A stretch of DNA of 64,000 nucleotides, taken from NCBI RefSeq assembly GCF_025398335.1, contig NZ_JAODOO010000009.1, positions 1 through 64,000 on the forward strand, written 5' to 3'. Positions 28,892 through 38,958 of this stretch are shown here, piece by piece. How positions within the stretch are numbered: the first letter of the stretch is position 1; every line of letters begins with the position of its first letter. A model generated the notes under the pieces. That model was given only the letters and a program-made list of their open reading frames with translations. It was not told where the DNA came from and made no database searches. Source of the DNA: Clostridium sp. CX1. GTDB lineage: Bacteria; Bacillota; Clostridia; Clostridiales; Clostridiaceae. The position numbers were made by a program, and so were the translations under genes.

Positions 28892-29539
28892 CTAGTTTTC
28901 TTTAAATAGTCGGTTTTCCAATTTGAAATAGTAATCTTCATCTCCTATAATAATTTCACACTTGCCATTGGTAGTTTCTACTACTCCCTTTTGTACTTCC
29001 TCAAGTATATCCAGCGGACAGTACATTGTAAGCTTAACCTTATCTGTATAATCAATATTCTCTATATGCCATAGGTTTTGCTCAAATAAGTATTGCACTT
29101 TGCCCAGCATATCATAATCTAATATAATATCTACTATTGATCCCTTAACCTTTTCAACTATGCCACCTTCACTAACGGCCATAGCTGCTCCTTTAGAGTA
29201 CGCCCTTACAAGTCCACCTTTTCCTAGTAAAACACCGCCAAAGTATCTAGTAACTACCGCAACTACGTCTGTTATTTCATTCTTTTTTATAACTTCTAAA
29301 ACTGGGATTCCACCTGTACCCTGCGGCTCTCCATCATCGCTATACCTTTGAATGCCTCTATTTTCTCCAATAACATAAGCATAAACATTATGCCTTGCTT
29401 CTCTATGCTCACTTTTTATCTTGTTTATAAAGTCTTTAGCTTCATCTTCTGTATAAACTCTTTTTACATGACCAATAAAAACAGATTTTTTCTCTTCAAA
29501 TTCAGCTTTTGCTTCATCTTTTATAGTAAAATAACCCAC
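28892..29539 (-). CDS. YigZ/IMPACT-family protein
   Basis: A 215-residue protein with the UPF0029 N-terminal domain carrying SDDGEPQGTGGIPVL (about 66-80) and RYFGGVLLGKGGLVRAYS (about 98-115), and a C-terminal DUF1949 ferredoxin-like domain. It is related to yeast IMPACT/Yih1; the bacterial role is not established. The start is GTG with AAGGGTG about 12 nt upstream. Confidence 0.92.
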   Translation of the reverse strand: MGYFTIKDEAKAEFEEKKSVFIGHVKRVYTEDEAKDFINKIKSEHREARHNVYAYVIGENRGIQRYSDDGEPQGTGGIPVLEVIKKNEITDVVAVVTRYFGGVLLGKGGLVRAYSKGAAMAVSEGGIVEKVKGSIVDIILDYDMLGKVQYLFEQNLWHIENIDYTDKVKLTMYCPLDILEEVQKGVVETTNGKCEIIIGDEDYYFKLENRLFKEN

Positions 29540-29576
29540 TTAATATCACACCCTTCTATGAAATGAAGAATTAAAG

Positions 29577-30269
29577 TCAGTTACCTATTTTCAACTCTTC
29601 ATTTCCAATTATATCAAAATATTCTTCTGCTGCTTTTTTAATATATTCTTTTTCTGTTTTACGGCAAATCTCCTTTATCTTTTCTTCAGCCTTTTTGCTT
29701 CTTAATTTTATTAAGGTTTTTATAGCGTACATAACTACTTGGGGATTGATGTCTTCTAGTGCCTTTAAAGCTATAGGCTCCATTGCTGAATCCCCAATTT
29801 TACCTGCAGCGGATACAGCCATCCGTCTTACATTAACATGGTTATGAACACAGGCTTTAATTAAAACATTTAATACCTCTTTGTCTCCAACTTCTCCTAG
29901 TATCCATACTGCATTTTCCTTTTCCTTAGTCTTCATGTCTCCATAGTTAGTCCTAATATAATTAATAAGCTTCTTCTTGCTACTTTCATCTAAACACTTA
30001 AGTACTTCAACCTTATCCAGCTTTCCTGACCTAGATATACTTTCAAAAAGTTCCTTCTCATTACTGCTCTTAGCTAAAATACCATATTTAATTTTTCCAT
30101 CTAATATATGCTTTTGAATAGTTTCTCTGTTTAAATTTCTTATCTTACATAAACTATCAATAGACTTTCCTTCTATAAATAAAAAATATGTTATATCCTC
30201 TTCTGTATAGTTGTCAATTTCGCTCCATTCTATATTGAGCATTCCCCCTGGATTCAGAACACTCACCAT
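29577..30269 (-). CDS. HEAT-repeat protein with N-terminal HTH-like segment
   Basis: A 230-residue protein. Residues 20-60 look like a short helix-turn-helix (EEDITYFLFIEG, SIDSLCKIRNLNRETIQ), and residues 100-215 are HEAT/PBS-lyase-like helical repeats (AVWILGEVGDKEVLNVLIKA, AVSAAGKIG, VVMYAIKTLIKL). Probably a scaffold or partner-binding protein. It begins 3 nt after the MocR gene, so the two are coupled. The start is uncertain: ATG 30269 or the ATG nine codons later, which directly follows a G-rich stretch. Confidence 0.7.
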   Translation of the reverse strand: MVSVLNPGGMLNIEWSEIDNYTEEDITYFLFIEGKSIDSLCKIRNLNRETIQKHILDGKIKYGILAKSSNEKELFESISRSGKLDKVEVLKCLDESSKKKLINYIRTNYGDMKTKEKENAVWILGEVGDKEVLNVLIKACVHNHVNVRRMAVSAAGKIGDSAMEPIALKALEDINPQVVMYAIKTLIKLRSKKAEEKIKEICRKTEKEYIKKAAEEYFDIIGNEELKIGN

Positions 30270-30272
30270 CCT

Positions 30273-31679
30273 TTACTCTAGTATATTACCTATTATTTTT
30301 ACCCCTTTTTCCATAGAATTTTCATCTGCTTGAGAAAATCCAATTCTAAAATATTCTCTTCCATCAGAAGGTACTTTGTAAAATAAAGTTCCTGGGGTAA
30401 TAAGAACCTTTTTTTCCTTAGCCTTTCTAAACAACTCTATTGAATCAACCTCATTAGAATTATTTATTTTTAAATAAAAATGCAGTCCACCACCTGGACT
30501 TATAAAACTAACCTTGTCTCCTAAATACTTTCTTAAGTATTTCCCCATGAGTATATATCGTTCCTTATATACAAGCTTTAGATTATTTATATATTCCTTC
30601 CAACGACCTTCTTTTATATACAAATCCAGTGCTCTCTGCATAAGACTTGAAGTAGATATATCTGTGTTTACCTTAGAGTTTTGAATACTTTCTTTAAACT
30701 TTAAAGGTGCTATTAAATATCCTATTCTTATTCCTGGTAGAAATATTTTTGAAAAACTTTTTATATATATTACCCTATCATTTTTATCAAGACTTTTAAA
30801 GCTTTTATACTCTATACTTTCATCATAAATTAATTCTGAAAGATAATCGTCTTCTATAATATAAAAATCATAAATTTCTGCTAGTCTTAATATTTTTTCC
30901 TTTTTTTCAATACTGTAGGTCATTCCTGTAGGGTTTTGAAAATAGCTCATAGTATAGAAACACTTAATTTTATTTTTTTTAAGTAGTTTTTCAAACTTCT
31001 CTACATCAACGCCATCTTTCTCTATGGGCAGCTCAAGTATATCTGCTCTTCTCCATTTGAAAACAGATAACGCACCGCTATAGGTAGGTTTTTCAACAAC
31101 CACAGTGTCGTTGTTATTTATTAATGCCTTTGATATTATATCAATTCCCTGCTGTGCTCCAGAAACTATTAAAATATCATCACTATGGACTCTATCCTGC
31201 CAAAAAACCTCACTGATACTTTTTCTTAGTCCCTCATATCCTAATGCCTCTTGATATACAAGAGCCTCTGCACCGTCTCTATCTAGCACCTCATTAAGTA
31301 CATCTTTAAAGGATGCCACAGGAAAAAAGTTGCTAAAAGGAGTCTCTCCTGTAAAATCTATATATTCCTTTAATCTTTCACCAGCTATTTTTTTTAAAAC
31401 CTCAGAGTATTCCTTTTTGAAACTCTTATTTATATCCTTTCTCTTAGCATAGGTTCCACTGCCCATCTTCTGGAATGCATAACCATCCCCTTGAAGTTTC
31501 TTATAAGCATTAACTATGGTTACATTATTCACTTCTAGTAGTATTGCAAGGCTTCTTATAGATGGCAACTTCTCTCCATCTTCTAACTTATTTCCATCAA
31601 TTAGTTTCTTTATGTGTTTTGCAATAGTAATATATTTAGGTATTTCTCCTTCTTTGAAATCTACATAGTATTTATCCAT
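30273..31679 (-). CDS. MocR/PdxR-type GntR-aminotransferase regulator
   Basis: A 468-residue fusion: GntR winged helix (about 10-75, with KLPSIRSLAILLEVNNVTIVN split over 38-58) joined to a fold-type I aminotransferase domain (about 120-465). The PLP-binding Lys is in SFSKIFLPGIRIGY (about 306-319), with NPTG and the Asp of EDDYL upstream. MocR proteins sense PLP or amino compounds and control adjacent pathways. No vitamin B6 gene lies beside it here, so the target is unknown. Start behind GGAGAG. Confidence 0.9.
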   Translation of the reverse strand: MDKYYVDFKEGEIPKYITIAKHIKKLIDGNKLEDGEKLPSIRSLAILLEVNNVTIVNAYKKLQGDGYAFQKMGSGTYAKRKDINKSFKKEYSEVLKKIAGERLKEYIDFTGETPFSNFFPVASFKDVLNEVLDRDGAEALVYQEALGYEGLRKSISEVFWQDRVHSDDILIVSGAQQGIDIISKALINNNDTVVVEKPTYSGALSVFKWRRADILELPIEKDGVDVEKFEKLLKKNKIKCFYTMSYFQNPTGMTYSIEKKEKILRLAEIYDFYIIEDDYLSELIYDESIEYKSFKSLDKNDRVIYIKSFSKIFLPGIRIGYLIAPLKFKESIQNSKVNTDISTSSLMQRALDLYIKEGRWKEYINNLKLVYKERYILMGKYLRKYLGDKVSFISPGGGLHFYLKINNSNEVDSIELFRKAKEKKVLITPGTLFYKVPSDGREYFRIGFSQADENSMEKGVKIIGNILE

Positions 31680-31713
31680 TTTAATTAACTCTCCAAATAA
31701 CTTATTTAACTAA

Positions 31714-31757
31714 AAAATAAACGAACCTAAATTTAGTGTACCAAAATTTAAGTTCGC
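31714..31757 (-). terminator. Intrinsic terminator after the nucleotidyltransferase gene
   Basis: CGAAC and AAATTT arms pair across a short loop (31714-31757) and are followed on the minus strand by TTTATTTTTT. It separates the nucleotidyltransferase gene from the MocR gene. Confidence 0.7.
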
Positions 31758-31782
31758 CAACCACAATTATACTTATGAATTT

Positions 31783-32679
31783 TTAAATAAAATAAACATT
31801 TTCTTTAAAAAGAACTTTACCATCTTCTGATCTATAATCTCTGGTTTCTCTTTTTATTACGTTTTTCTCCCAAAGCTTATTTAATACATCTTCCATATTT
31901 ATTTCATAATTATAAAATAACTTATCGTTTTTTATATCCTCTGCACTTAAGAAACTGTCTTTTTCTCTCATATAATCTATTAAAATGTTAGTTAAATTCC
32001 TTATTGAACCATCTACATTTGTTTGTAAATAGTCAAGAGTGTTGTTTATAGCCTTTTCCATTTCTATTTTGTTGAAAAACAAATCATCTACAATCTTTCT
32101 AAAGCTATCGTTTAAATTCATTGCCATTGTCATAGCATCTTTACTTATCATATATCCAGAAGAGTTAACATATAATTTTGAATACTCCTGGGTAGCTTTA
32201 ACTGCAGCTGTGTAGGCTGTATATATTCCGTTATTATATAAATACTTTTTACATAAACCTATGTTCTTTAGCACCTTGCCAAGATAAACCATATTCCATC
32301 TTTCTCTATCTAGATCAGGATAGTATCTTCCGTTGTCGTATCTAGCAGTTACCTGGCTATCCTTTGAAAAAACAAGTCTTGATGATGCAAATATTCTATG
32401 AATGAATCCCCCTCTTAAATCCTCTTCATGTAATTGCAAAAACTTATTTTTACCCATAAGTTTGATATGAACCGGGACATTTTTCTCCTCAGTATAGATA
32501 TTTTCTATATCCGGATTTTTTTTGTCCAATATGACAAAAAGGTCTATATCCGATTCGTCCCACAAATCCCCTGTAACCATACTGCCGAATACCATAACTG
32601 CTAGAACTGAATCATTAGATTTCAGTCTTTCAATTATACTATTGAAAGCTTTTTGATATTGCAAGATAGTCCTCTCCAT
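31783..32679 (-). CDS. Nucleotidyltransferase-domain protein
   Basis: A 298-residue protein with a Pol-beta/MNT-type nucleotidyltransferase core: VFGSMVTGDLWDESDIDLFV (about 31-50) holds the GS-x(n)-SDID metal motif. The rest is helical with a C-terminal region (240-298) that may bind a partner. It could be an aminoglycoside-type or HEPN-associated nucleotidyltransferase, but no antitoxin or toxin partner is adjacent, and the helical part resembles neither clearly. Start behind AAAGGGGG. Substrate unknown. Confidence 0.75.
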   Translation of the reverse strand: MERTILQYQKAFNSIIERLKSNDSVLAVMVFGSMVTGDLWDESDIDLFVILDKKNPDIENIYTEEKNVPVHIKLMGKNKFLQLHEEDLRGGFIHRIFASSRLVFSKDSQVTARYDNGRYYPDLDRERWNMVYLGKVLKNIGLCKKYLYNNGIYTAYTAAVKATQEYSKLYVNSSGYMISKDAMTMAMNLNDSFRKIVDDLFFNKIEMEKAINNTLDYLQTNVDGSIRNLTNILIDYMREKDSFLSAEDIKNDKLFYNYEINMEDVLNKLWEKNVIKRETRDYRSEDGKVLFKENVYFI

Positions 32680-32796
32680 ATTATTATTTTTCCCCCTTTT
32701 TTAAATTGAATGAACATTTAATTTTTTATATTATATAATACATTTTACCACAATTACAATAGTAAAACTGCACTAATGAATTTTTTCTTTCAAATT

Positions 32797-33018
32797 TTAA
32801 ATATTTACTTTTGAAACCTCAATTCTTTTTCTATTGTCACAATTATTACACTTATATAAATGAGCACAGTAGTCCTCAGCATCATTCAAGGGCTGCTGAG
32901 GTCCATAAGGGTCTGAAAAATCCTGTACTCTCCCTAGGTTTTCCATAGTTCCTCCACATTCTTCACAGTCTGATCTTATATCATTTATTTTATTACATAC
33001 AGGACATATTTTTCCCAT
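32797..33018 (-). CDS. Zinc-ribbon protein, 73 aa
   Basis: Short protein with three Cys pairs: CPVC (5-8), CEEC (18-21) and CNNC near residue 57-60, plus another Cys at about 50; enough for two zinc ribbons. The spacer is acidic and proline-rich. Start ATG has an AAGGATG site. Such proteins commonly bind nucleic acid or proteins; no partner is suggested by the neighbourhood. Confidence 0.75.
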   Translation of the reverse strand: MGKICPVCNKINDIRSDCEECGGTMENLGRVQDFSDPYGPQQPLNDAEDYCAHLYKCNNCDNRKRIEVSKVNI

Positions 33019-33141
33019 GATTTATTCATCCTTTCCTAATAGACTTTAAGTATGTAAAATTTATTTATATGCTTAATATTATTTTTCCAATAATAAATAT
33101 ATATATTTAAGTTACTCATAATTATTTTTCCATATAAAAAA

Positions 33142-33170
33142 GGATGTACTAATTAGTTTCTAGTACATCC
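33142..33170 (-). terminator. Intrinsic terminator after rubredoxin
   Basis: GGATGTACTA (33142-33151) pairs with 33161-33170 and is followed on the minus strand by TTTTTTAT. Confidence 0.85.
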
Positions 33171-33185
33171 CTTACATATATTATT

Positions 33186-33347
33186 CTATTCTACCTTCTC
33201 GAATTCTTCTGTTCCAACTCCGCAAAGTGGGCATAGCCAATCCTTTGGAAGATCTTCAAAGGCTGTTCCTGGGTTAACCCCTGCATCAGGATCTCCTACC
33301 TCTGGGTCATAAATATATCCACAAACTTTACAAATATAACTATCCAT
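33186..33347 (-). CDS. Rubredoxin
   Basis: A 53-residue protein with the two CxxC iron knuckles CKVCGY (6-11) and CPLCG (39-43) and the usual [12 protein letters not shown] and DLPKDWLCP segments. It carries one electron on a mononuclear Fe(Cys)4 centre and in anaerobes serves superoxide reductase, rubrerythrin or flavodiiron partners; none is beside it. GGAGG lies before ATG and a strong terminator after, so it is monocistronic. Confidence 0.96.
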   Translation of the reverse strand: MDSYICKVCGYIYDPEVGDPDAGVNPGTAFEDLPKDWLCPLCGVGTEEFEKVE

Positions 33348-33650
33348 AATATTACCTCCGTGATATTTAACTTTCTATAATTATTTTACTATAAATTTCT
33401 AAACCAGTCAACAATAATTATTACTTAAAAATAAATATTAATTTTATTAGTAACTAAAAGAAAAGTTTATAATTTCTCCAATTCATTTACCAGGAGGCAT
33501 TAGTTGTTATGACTACCAAAAACACCCTAGTATTATTACCAGGGTGTTTTTGATATACTTTTGAAATAAGCCCATAACCGACTAGTTAAATTCAACTACT
33601 ATTATGCTTTCTACATCGTCTTTCAGCAGTCATGCTCTTATTAAAATAGC
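33348..33650. other. Intergenic region between hflX and rubredoxin
   Basis: About 300 bases. It contains the terminator at 33517-33551, the rubredoxin ribosome site and an AGGAGG-preceded 14-codon plus-strand open frame that overlaps the terminator; I do not call that frame a gene. Confidence 0.5.
33517..33551 (-). terminator. Intrinsic terminator downstream of hflX
   Basis: AAAAACACCCT (33518-33528) pairs with AGGGTGTTTTT (33541-33551); minus-strand T-rich end. It lies about 100 nt past the hflX stop and is symmetric. Confidence 0.7.
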
Positions 33651-35432
33651 TTATTTAATCATATAACTTTCACACTTATTAAATACTTCATCCTCTACCA
33701 TAGCTCGGATATAAGTTCCTTCATCTCTGTACTCTTCTTCTTTAACCTTTCCGTTTCTATGCAAAAATGCTACCATAGACTGATCACTATAAGGTATAAT
33801 ATACTCTACCTCTTTTAAAGTATAAGGAAGAGCATTTCCTATAACCTCTAATAAAGAATCTAAATTAATTCCCTCTCTAGCAGAGATTTTAATAATCTGT
33901 ATCCCTGCATATTCTTCTTCAATTTCTTTTATTCTTTCTTCAGAGGCTCTATCTATTTTATTTAGTACTAGTATAGTAGGCTTATCCTTTGCACCAAGCT
34001 GTGACAGTACATTGTTAACTGCATCTATTTGTTCTTCTGCAGTATCTGATGAAACGTCAACTACATGTAAAAGCAAGTCTGAATAAAGCACTTCTTCTAA
34101 TGTAGATTTAAAAGCTTCTACTAAGTCATGAGGAAGCTTTTTTATAAACCCAACGGTATCAGTTATAGTAATTACTCTGCTGTCTGGCAGTGCTATTGCC
34201 CTTGTGGTTATATCTAAGGTTGCAAAAAGCATATCTGCCTCAAATACCTTCTCCTTTTCAGAGTTTTCCTTAGGCATAGCAATCTCACATAGTTTATTTC
34301 TAAGAGTAGACTTACCAGCATTGGTGTACCCTACTAGTGAAACCTTTGGTATATTAGTTCTTCTTCCCCTTTGGGTTTCTCTAACCTGTCTTATTTTCTT
34401 TAACTCTCTTGTTAAATCATATATCTTTTCTCTTATATGTCTTTTATCTACTTCCAGCTTCTTTTCTCCAGGACCTCTTGTTCCAATTCCCCCACCAGTT
34501 CTTGAAAGAACAGTACCTAAACCTGATAATCTTGGAAGTCTATATTTAAGTTGTGCAAGCTCTACCTGTATTTTCGATTCTCTACTTCTTGCTCTAGTTG
34601 CAAATATCTCTAATATTAATGTAGTTCTATCTATAACCTTTGCTCCTAGATTTTCTTCTAAGTTTCTTACTTGAGATGCAGAAAGCTCATCATCAAAAAT
34701 AACAACATTAGCATTACAGGACTGTCTTAAAAGTGCTATTTCTTCTACCTTGCCTCTTCCTACATAAAAAGCAGTATCTAAGGTGGATCTCTTTTGTAAA
34801 ACTGCGTGAACTACCTTAACGTTACAGGCCCTAGCCAGTTCTGCCAGCTCCTCTAAGCTTTCTTCGCTTTCTACTCCAACTAACACTGCCCTTTCACTAT
34901 CATCATCAATAATATCATTATTTTTCATTAAGCTTTCTATGTGATTTATTCTATCTAATATATTATAGTGAAGAGCCTGCTCAATAGTTATTGGCTCTGT
35001 ACTTTCTCCAACAAGTAAGTCATCTTCTATGCCGCAAAAGCCTATGGACATATCTATAACTTTGTTATCTTCTACAGCAACTGCCGCTATGCAATCCAAT
35101 TTCAACTTTATTAAGGCAGAAATATCTATTGCTGAAAGCCTTGAGTTTCCATTTGGATGGGTATGTATTATTCTAACTCCACATAGCTTCTTTTCCTTTA
35201 CATCGATTTCAGGCATTTCAACAGTACTGCTATCACCTATGGCTACTGCAACTACTGCTCCTTTTCTAGTAACTGCAACACTAACTTCTCTATTTAAATA
35301 GGAAGTTGCCTCAGCAATTATATCTATAAGTTCTTCATTACAAATGCTATCCTTAGGAATTTTCATTTCATAAATTTGTTCTAGTTTATCTAATATGAAA
35401 TTTTTTACTCCCTCTGTATTTCCATATATCAT
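33651..35432 (-). CDS. hflX: GTPase HflX with an N-terminal JAMM-like extension
   Basis: A 593-residue HflX. The C-terminal 420 residues are standard: N-terminal HflX domain, glycine-rich GGGIGTRGPGE linker, G1 GYTNAGKST, G3 DTVGF and G4 NKID. HflX splits stalled 70S/100S ribosomes. The first 170 residues are extra and contain RIIHTHPNGNSRLSAIDIS (about 87-105), which fits the JAMM/MPN metal motif H-x-H-x7-S-x2-D (H90, H92, S100, D103) with Glu49 as a candidate general base. GGAG precedes ATG. Whether the JAMM part is active is unknown. Confidence 0.93.
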   Translation of the reverse strand: MIYGNTEGVKNFILDKLEQIYEMKIPKDSICNEELIDIIAEATSYLNREVSVAVTRKGAVVAVAIGDSSTVEMPEIDVKEKKLCGVRIIHTHPNGNSRLSAIDISALIKLKLDCIAAVAVEDNKVIDMSIGFCGIEDDLLVGESTEPITIEQALHYNILDRINHIESLMKNNDIIDDDSERAVLVGVESEESLEELAELARACNVKVVHAVLQKRSTLDTAFYVGRGKVEEIALLRQSCNANVVIFDDELSASQVRNLEENLGAKVIDRTTLILEIFATRARSRESKIQVELAQLKYRLPRLSGLGTVLSRTGGGIGTRGPGEKKLEVDKRHIREKIYDLTRELKKIRQVRETQRGRRTNIPKVSLVGYTNAGKSTLRNKLCEIAMPKENSEKEKVFEADMLFATLDITTRAIALPDSRVITITDTVGFIKKLPHDLVEAFKSTLEEVLYSDLLLHVVDVSSDTAEEQIDAVNNVLSQLGAKDKPTILVLNKIDRASEERIKEIEEEYAGIQIIKISAREGINLDSLLEVIGNALPYTLKEVEYIIPYSDQSMVAFLHRNGKVKEEEYRDEGTYIRAMVEDEVFNKCESYMIK

Positions 35433-35623
35433 AGAATCATCTCCATTCTTTTATTAATCAAGCTTTCTAAATTCTCTCACTTATACTTAGTTTTATCCTT
35501 ACCAACCTGTAATAATTTTATGTTCTTATGTAAAAACTTAAACTATAAATTTAAAATGTTTGAAGTTAAAAAAAACCAAAATATGTAGAGTATACTACAT
35601 ATTTTACCAAAAACTTTCTATAC

Positions 35624-35652
35624 TTGACAACTTTCATATAATTTTATACTAT
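35624..35652 (+). promoter_or_regulatory. Candidate SigA promoter of hpt
   Basis: TTGACA at 35624-35629 with TATACT at 35645-35650 (15-bp spacer) or TACTAT two bases later (17-bp spacer), about 40 nt before the hpt start. Confidence 0.5.
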
Positions 35653-35691
35653 AAAACTATTATTGTAAATATGTATGGTTGGAGGCTTATT

Positions 35692-36219
35692 ATGGAGGAT
35701 AAATCAAGAAACGTATTATTAAGCAAGGAAAAAATTGCTGAAAGAATAAAAGAGTTAGGTAAAGAAATTAGTAATGCATATGAAGGAAAGAATTTATATG
35801 TGCTGTCACTCTTAAGAGGAAGCTTTATATTTGCAGCAGATTTAGTTAGAGATATAGATATTCCTGTAAAAATCGGATTCATGACAACTTCAAGCTATGG
35901 CCACTCAGAAGAATCTTCTGGAACTGTAAAAGTTGTAAATGACATACCTGATGATATTACTGGATACGATGTTCTTATTGTAGACGACATAGTGGACACT
36001 GGAATTACAATGAATTTTGTAATGAACCACGTAAAATCACTTGGAGCTGCTAGTGTAAAATGTTGTGTTCTATTAGATAAGCCTGAAAGAAGAAAAACAG
36101 ATATTAAACCTGATTTCTGCTGTTTCCAAATTCCTGATGTATTTGTTGTAGGTTATGGATTAAACTATGGTGACTACTACAGAAATATCCCTTATGTTTT
36201 CAACTGGGAAGAAAAATAA
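35692..36219 (+). CDS. hpt: Hypoxanthine phosphoribosyltransferase
   Basis: A 175-residue purine PRTase with the PRPP loop VLIVDDIVDTGITM (about 96-109), a catalytic-loop MTTSSYG segment (about 64-70) and LLDKPERRK (about 127-135). ATG 35692 is preceded by GGAGG 6 nt upstream; frame upstream of it is open but lacks a start signal. It salvages hypoxanthine and guanine. Divergent from hflX and followed by its own terminator. Confidence 0.95.
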   Translation: MEDKSRNVLLSKEKIAERIKELGKEISNAYEGKNLYVLSLLRGSFIFAADLVRDIDIPVKIGFMTTSSYGHSEESSGTVKVVNDIPDDITGYDVLIVDDIVDTGITMNFVMNHVKSLGAASVKCCVLLDKPERRKTDIKPDFCCFQIPDVFVVGYGLNYGDYYRNIPYVFNWEEK

Positions 36220-36227
36220 TAAAAATA

Positions 36228-36266
36228 TAGATTCTGTGTTCATTAATTTGATCACAGAATTTTTTA
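36228..36266 (+). terminator. Intrinsic terminator after hpt
   Basis: ATTCTGTG pairs with CACAGAAT around a 14-nt loop and is followed by TTTTTTATT. Confidence 0.8.
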
Positions 36267-36482
36267 TTGAAAACTCTAAAGTCTACCCTACCAATATTTG
36301 GGCTGACATCTCTTTTGACACCTCTTCTGCTATTACCTAAGAAAAATTCACTACTAATATCTATATTAAGTAGTTCTACCCTTATTTACTCATAATTTTT
36401 ATGTATTTCATTAATTTCTTAGTTTATGTTATAATAATTTAAAATCGGTAATTTTCCTAAATAAAAAACAAGGAGGACTATT

Positions 36483-38858
36483 ATGGTTAAAAAGCGCAAA
36501 AAAGCTCCTTATAAAGCTTTAAAAATTACGCTGATTACTATATTCAGTTTATTTATATTATCTATTGTAGCCTCTGCTGGGGCAGTTTTAGCTATAATAA
36601 AAAATGCTCCACCTCTAGACGTAAATCAAGTTTTAACTTTGAACGAGCCATCAGTTTTATATAACGACAAGGATGAATTCATGGATAAAATGCTTGTAAC
36701 TGAGCAGCGAAATATAATTTCATTTAAAGATATGCCTGAGGACCTAAAAAATGCCTTTGTCAGCATTGAAGATGAGAGGTTTTACAAACATGGTGGTATA
36801 GACTTTAAAAGAATTATAGGATCAGCATATGTGAATGTAAAAAGCAAAATAAAGGGCAAATCCTCTTTACAGGGTGCTTCTACTATAACTCAACAGCTTC
36901 TTAAAAATACAATTTTATCTTCTGAAGTATCTTGGAAAAGAAAAATTCAGGAAGGCTATTTAGCTGTTAATCTGGAAAAGCAATTAACTAAAGAGCAAAT
37001 ACTGGAAGCTTATATGAATACCATATCTTTAGGCGGCAGTATCTATGGAGTTGAGACAGCTTCACAGCAATACTTTGCAAAACCAGCTAAGGATTTAAAC
37101 TTAATACAATGTGCTTTTATTGCAGGAGTAACTCAAAATCCTTCTGTATACTATCCTTATTCACCATCAGCTAAGAAAAATCCCTCTCTTTACTTAAATA
37201 GAACTAAAAATGTACTAATGAAAATGAATGAGAATGGATATATCTCCAGTGATCAGTATAATCAGGCGTTATCTGACTTGGAAAGCGGAAAACTAGTATT
37301 TCAACCCTATTCTGCACCTAAGAATAAACTTAACTATGAATGGTTTTCAAGACCTGCCATAGAGGAAGTTAAAAAGGACTTAAAAGCTGAATATCATTAT
37401 ACTGATACGGAAATTCAACATCTTGTTATGTACGGTGGACTAAAAATTTATACAACTATGGATAAAAGTATTCAAGATAACACTCAAGCATTGCTTGATG
37501 CAGATAGTACCTTTGGCCTTAACTCAAGAAAAGACAAAAATGGCATAATGCAGCCACAGGCTTCTGCTGTAATAATTGATTATCATACTGGAGATGTTAA
37601 AGCAATTGTTGGAGGAAGAGGAGATCAAAATGCTTTATCTTATAATAGAGCTGCGTCAGACAACTTCTTAAGGCGTCCAGGATCTACCATTAAACCACTA
37701 ACAGTATATGGTGCAGCTATAGATTCGAAGCAGATGTCTGCAGCTACTTCAGTAGATGACTCTCCATGGCCAGATAATCTAGTTAAAATGTACGGCTTTA
37801 GCCCTAAAAATGACACTCTAGCTTTTGGCCAATACGGCAGTAATGTTACCCTAAGGACGGCTATAATGCATTCCTTAAACGTGCCTGCAGTAAACATAGA
37901 GAATCAAATTGGTTTAAGAACCGGTGCTGAATATGCAGAAAAGTTTGGACTAAAGTTAGATCCTTCTGATAAATCAAGTATATCTGCTTTAGCTTTAGGG
38001 CAGATGACTTATGGAACAAATCCTTATACAATGGCAGCGGCTTACGGCGTTTTTGGAAATAATGGTGTGTATACCTATCCTAAATTCTATCGTAAGGTTG
38101 TAGACAGAACCGGAAAAACTCTTTTAGAAAATAAAAAAGAAACTAAACAGGTTCTCTCTGCTGAAAGTGCCTATATAATGTATGATATATTAAAAGGTCC
38201 TGTTAGTCCTGGTGGTACAGGTCCTAGAGCCAACTTTGGCAATATGCCAGTAAGAGGAAAAACCGGTACCTCTGGTGAAAGTAAAGATTTATGGTTTACT
38301 GGTCTCACACCATATTATTCTGCATCAGTGTGGATTGGTAATGATGATAATACTATAGTTAGTGGTGCTAACAGTAATATGGCTGCAGGCGTATGGGCAG
38401 CTATAATGCAGCCTGTTCATGCAAACTTAGTAGCAAAGGATATTACAATGCCTCAAGGTGTAGTAAGTGCAGCAGTTTGTTTAGATTCTGGTAAATTACC
38501 TACCTCTGCCTGCTATAGTGATCCTACAGGCAACAAGGTATCTAATGAACTGTTTTTAGAGGGTTCCATTCCTTCTGATTACTGTAATTTATCCCACTCT
38601 TCAGGCTATAAAAATTCAATTTGGGATAATCAGTTTTTAAAGCCTTCTAAAGATAAAAATAATCAAACTAATTACGATAATGGTACAGAGGAAAACCCTG
38701 ATGAAGATATAGATAATACAGATACAAATGGTGGAACGGATAAACCTGGTGAAAATAACACAAAACCAAACTCTCCGCAAAATAATGAGGATGAGGAAAG
38801 TGTTCCGGTTAACAATAAAGGTACAAATCCCAAAAAGTCTACAACAAAAAATCCATAA
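36483..38858 (+). CDS. Class A penicillin-binding protein (PBP1A-type)
   Basis: A 791-residue bifunctional peptidoglycan synthase. One N-terminal TM (about 12-37), GT51 glycosyltransferase (about 65-245, with [10 protein letters not shown] and [12 protein letters not shown]), and a transpeptidase with SxxK in RRPGSTIKP (about 395-403), SxN in HSLN and KTG in RGKTGTSGE. The last 90 residues are Asn/Asp/Thr-rich and unstructured. It makes and crosslinks glycan strands outside the membrane. AAGGAGG precedes ATG; it is monocistronic. Confidence 0.95.
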   Translation: MVKKRKKAPYKALKITLITIFSLFILSIVASAGAVLAIIKNAPPLDVNQVLTLNEPSVLYNDKDEFMDKMLVTEQRNIISFKDMPEDLKNAFVSIEDERFYKHGGIDFKRIIGSAYVNVKSKIKGKSSLQGASTITQQLLKNTILSSEVSWKRKIQEGYLAVNLEKQLTKEQILEAYMNTISLGGSIYGVETASQQYFAKPAKDLNLIQCAFIAGVTQNPSVYYPYSPSAKKNPSLYLNRTKNVLMKMNENGYISSDQYNQALSDLESGKLVFQPYSAPKNKLNYEWFSRPAIEEVKKDLKAEYHYTDTEIQHLVMYGGLKIYTTMDKSIQDNTQALLDADSTFGLNSRKDKNGIMQPQASAVIIDYHTGDVKAIVGGRGDQNALSYNRAASDNFLRRPGSTIKPLTVYGAAIDSKQMSAATSVDDSPWPDNLVKMYGFSPKNDTLAFGQYGSNVTLRTAIMHSLNVPAVNIENQIGLRTGAEYAEKFGLKLDPSDKSSISALALGQMTYGTNPYTMAAAYGVFGNNGVYTYPKFYRKVVDRTGKTLLENKKETKQVLSAESAYIMYDILKGPVSPGGTGPRANFGNMPVRGKTGTSGESKDLWFTGLTPYYSASVWIGNDDNTIVSGANSNMAAGVWAAIMQPVHANLVAKDITMPQGVVSAAVCLDSGKLPTSACYSDPTGNKVSNELFLEGSIPSDYCNLSHSSGYKNSIWDNQFLKPSKDKNNQTNYDNGTEENPDEDIDNTDTNGGTDKPGENNTKPNSPQNNEDEESVPVNNKGTNPKKSTTKNP

Positions 38859-38859
38859 C

Positions 38860-38898
38860 CTTACTGAAAGACTTAGCTAAGCTAAGTCTTTCAGTAAG
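38860..38898. terminator. 18-bp perfect palindrome after the PBP gene
   Basis: CTTACTGAAAGACTTAGC (38860-38877) is an exact inverted repeat of 38881-38898 with a three-base loop. It starts 2 nt after the stop codon. A T tract is weak, so termination is probable but not certain. Confidence 0.7.
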
Positions 38899-38958
38899 AA
38901 ATTTTAAGATTTTGTTTAACTTAAAGGTATATTCTTATTTAGAGTATGCCTTTTTTAT

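Noticed and set aside
33508-33552. 14-codon plus-strand frame after an AGGAGG-like site near 33491
   Set aside because: It coincides with a bidirectional terminator and no gene follows, so a leader peptide is unlikely.
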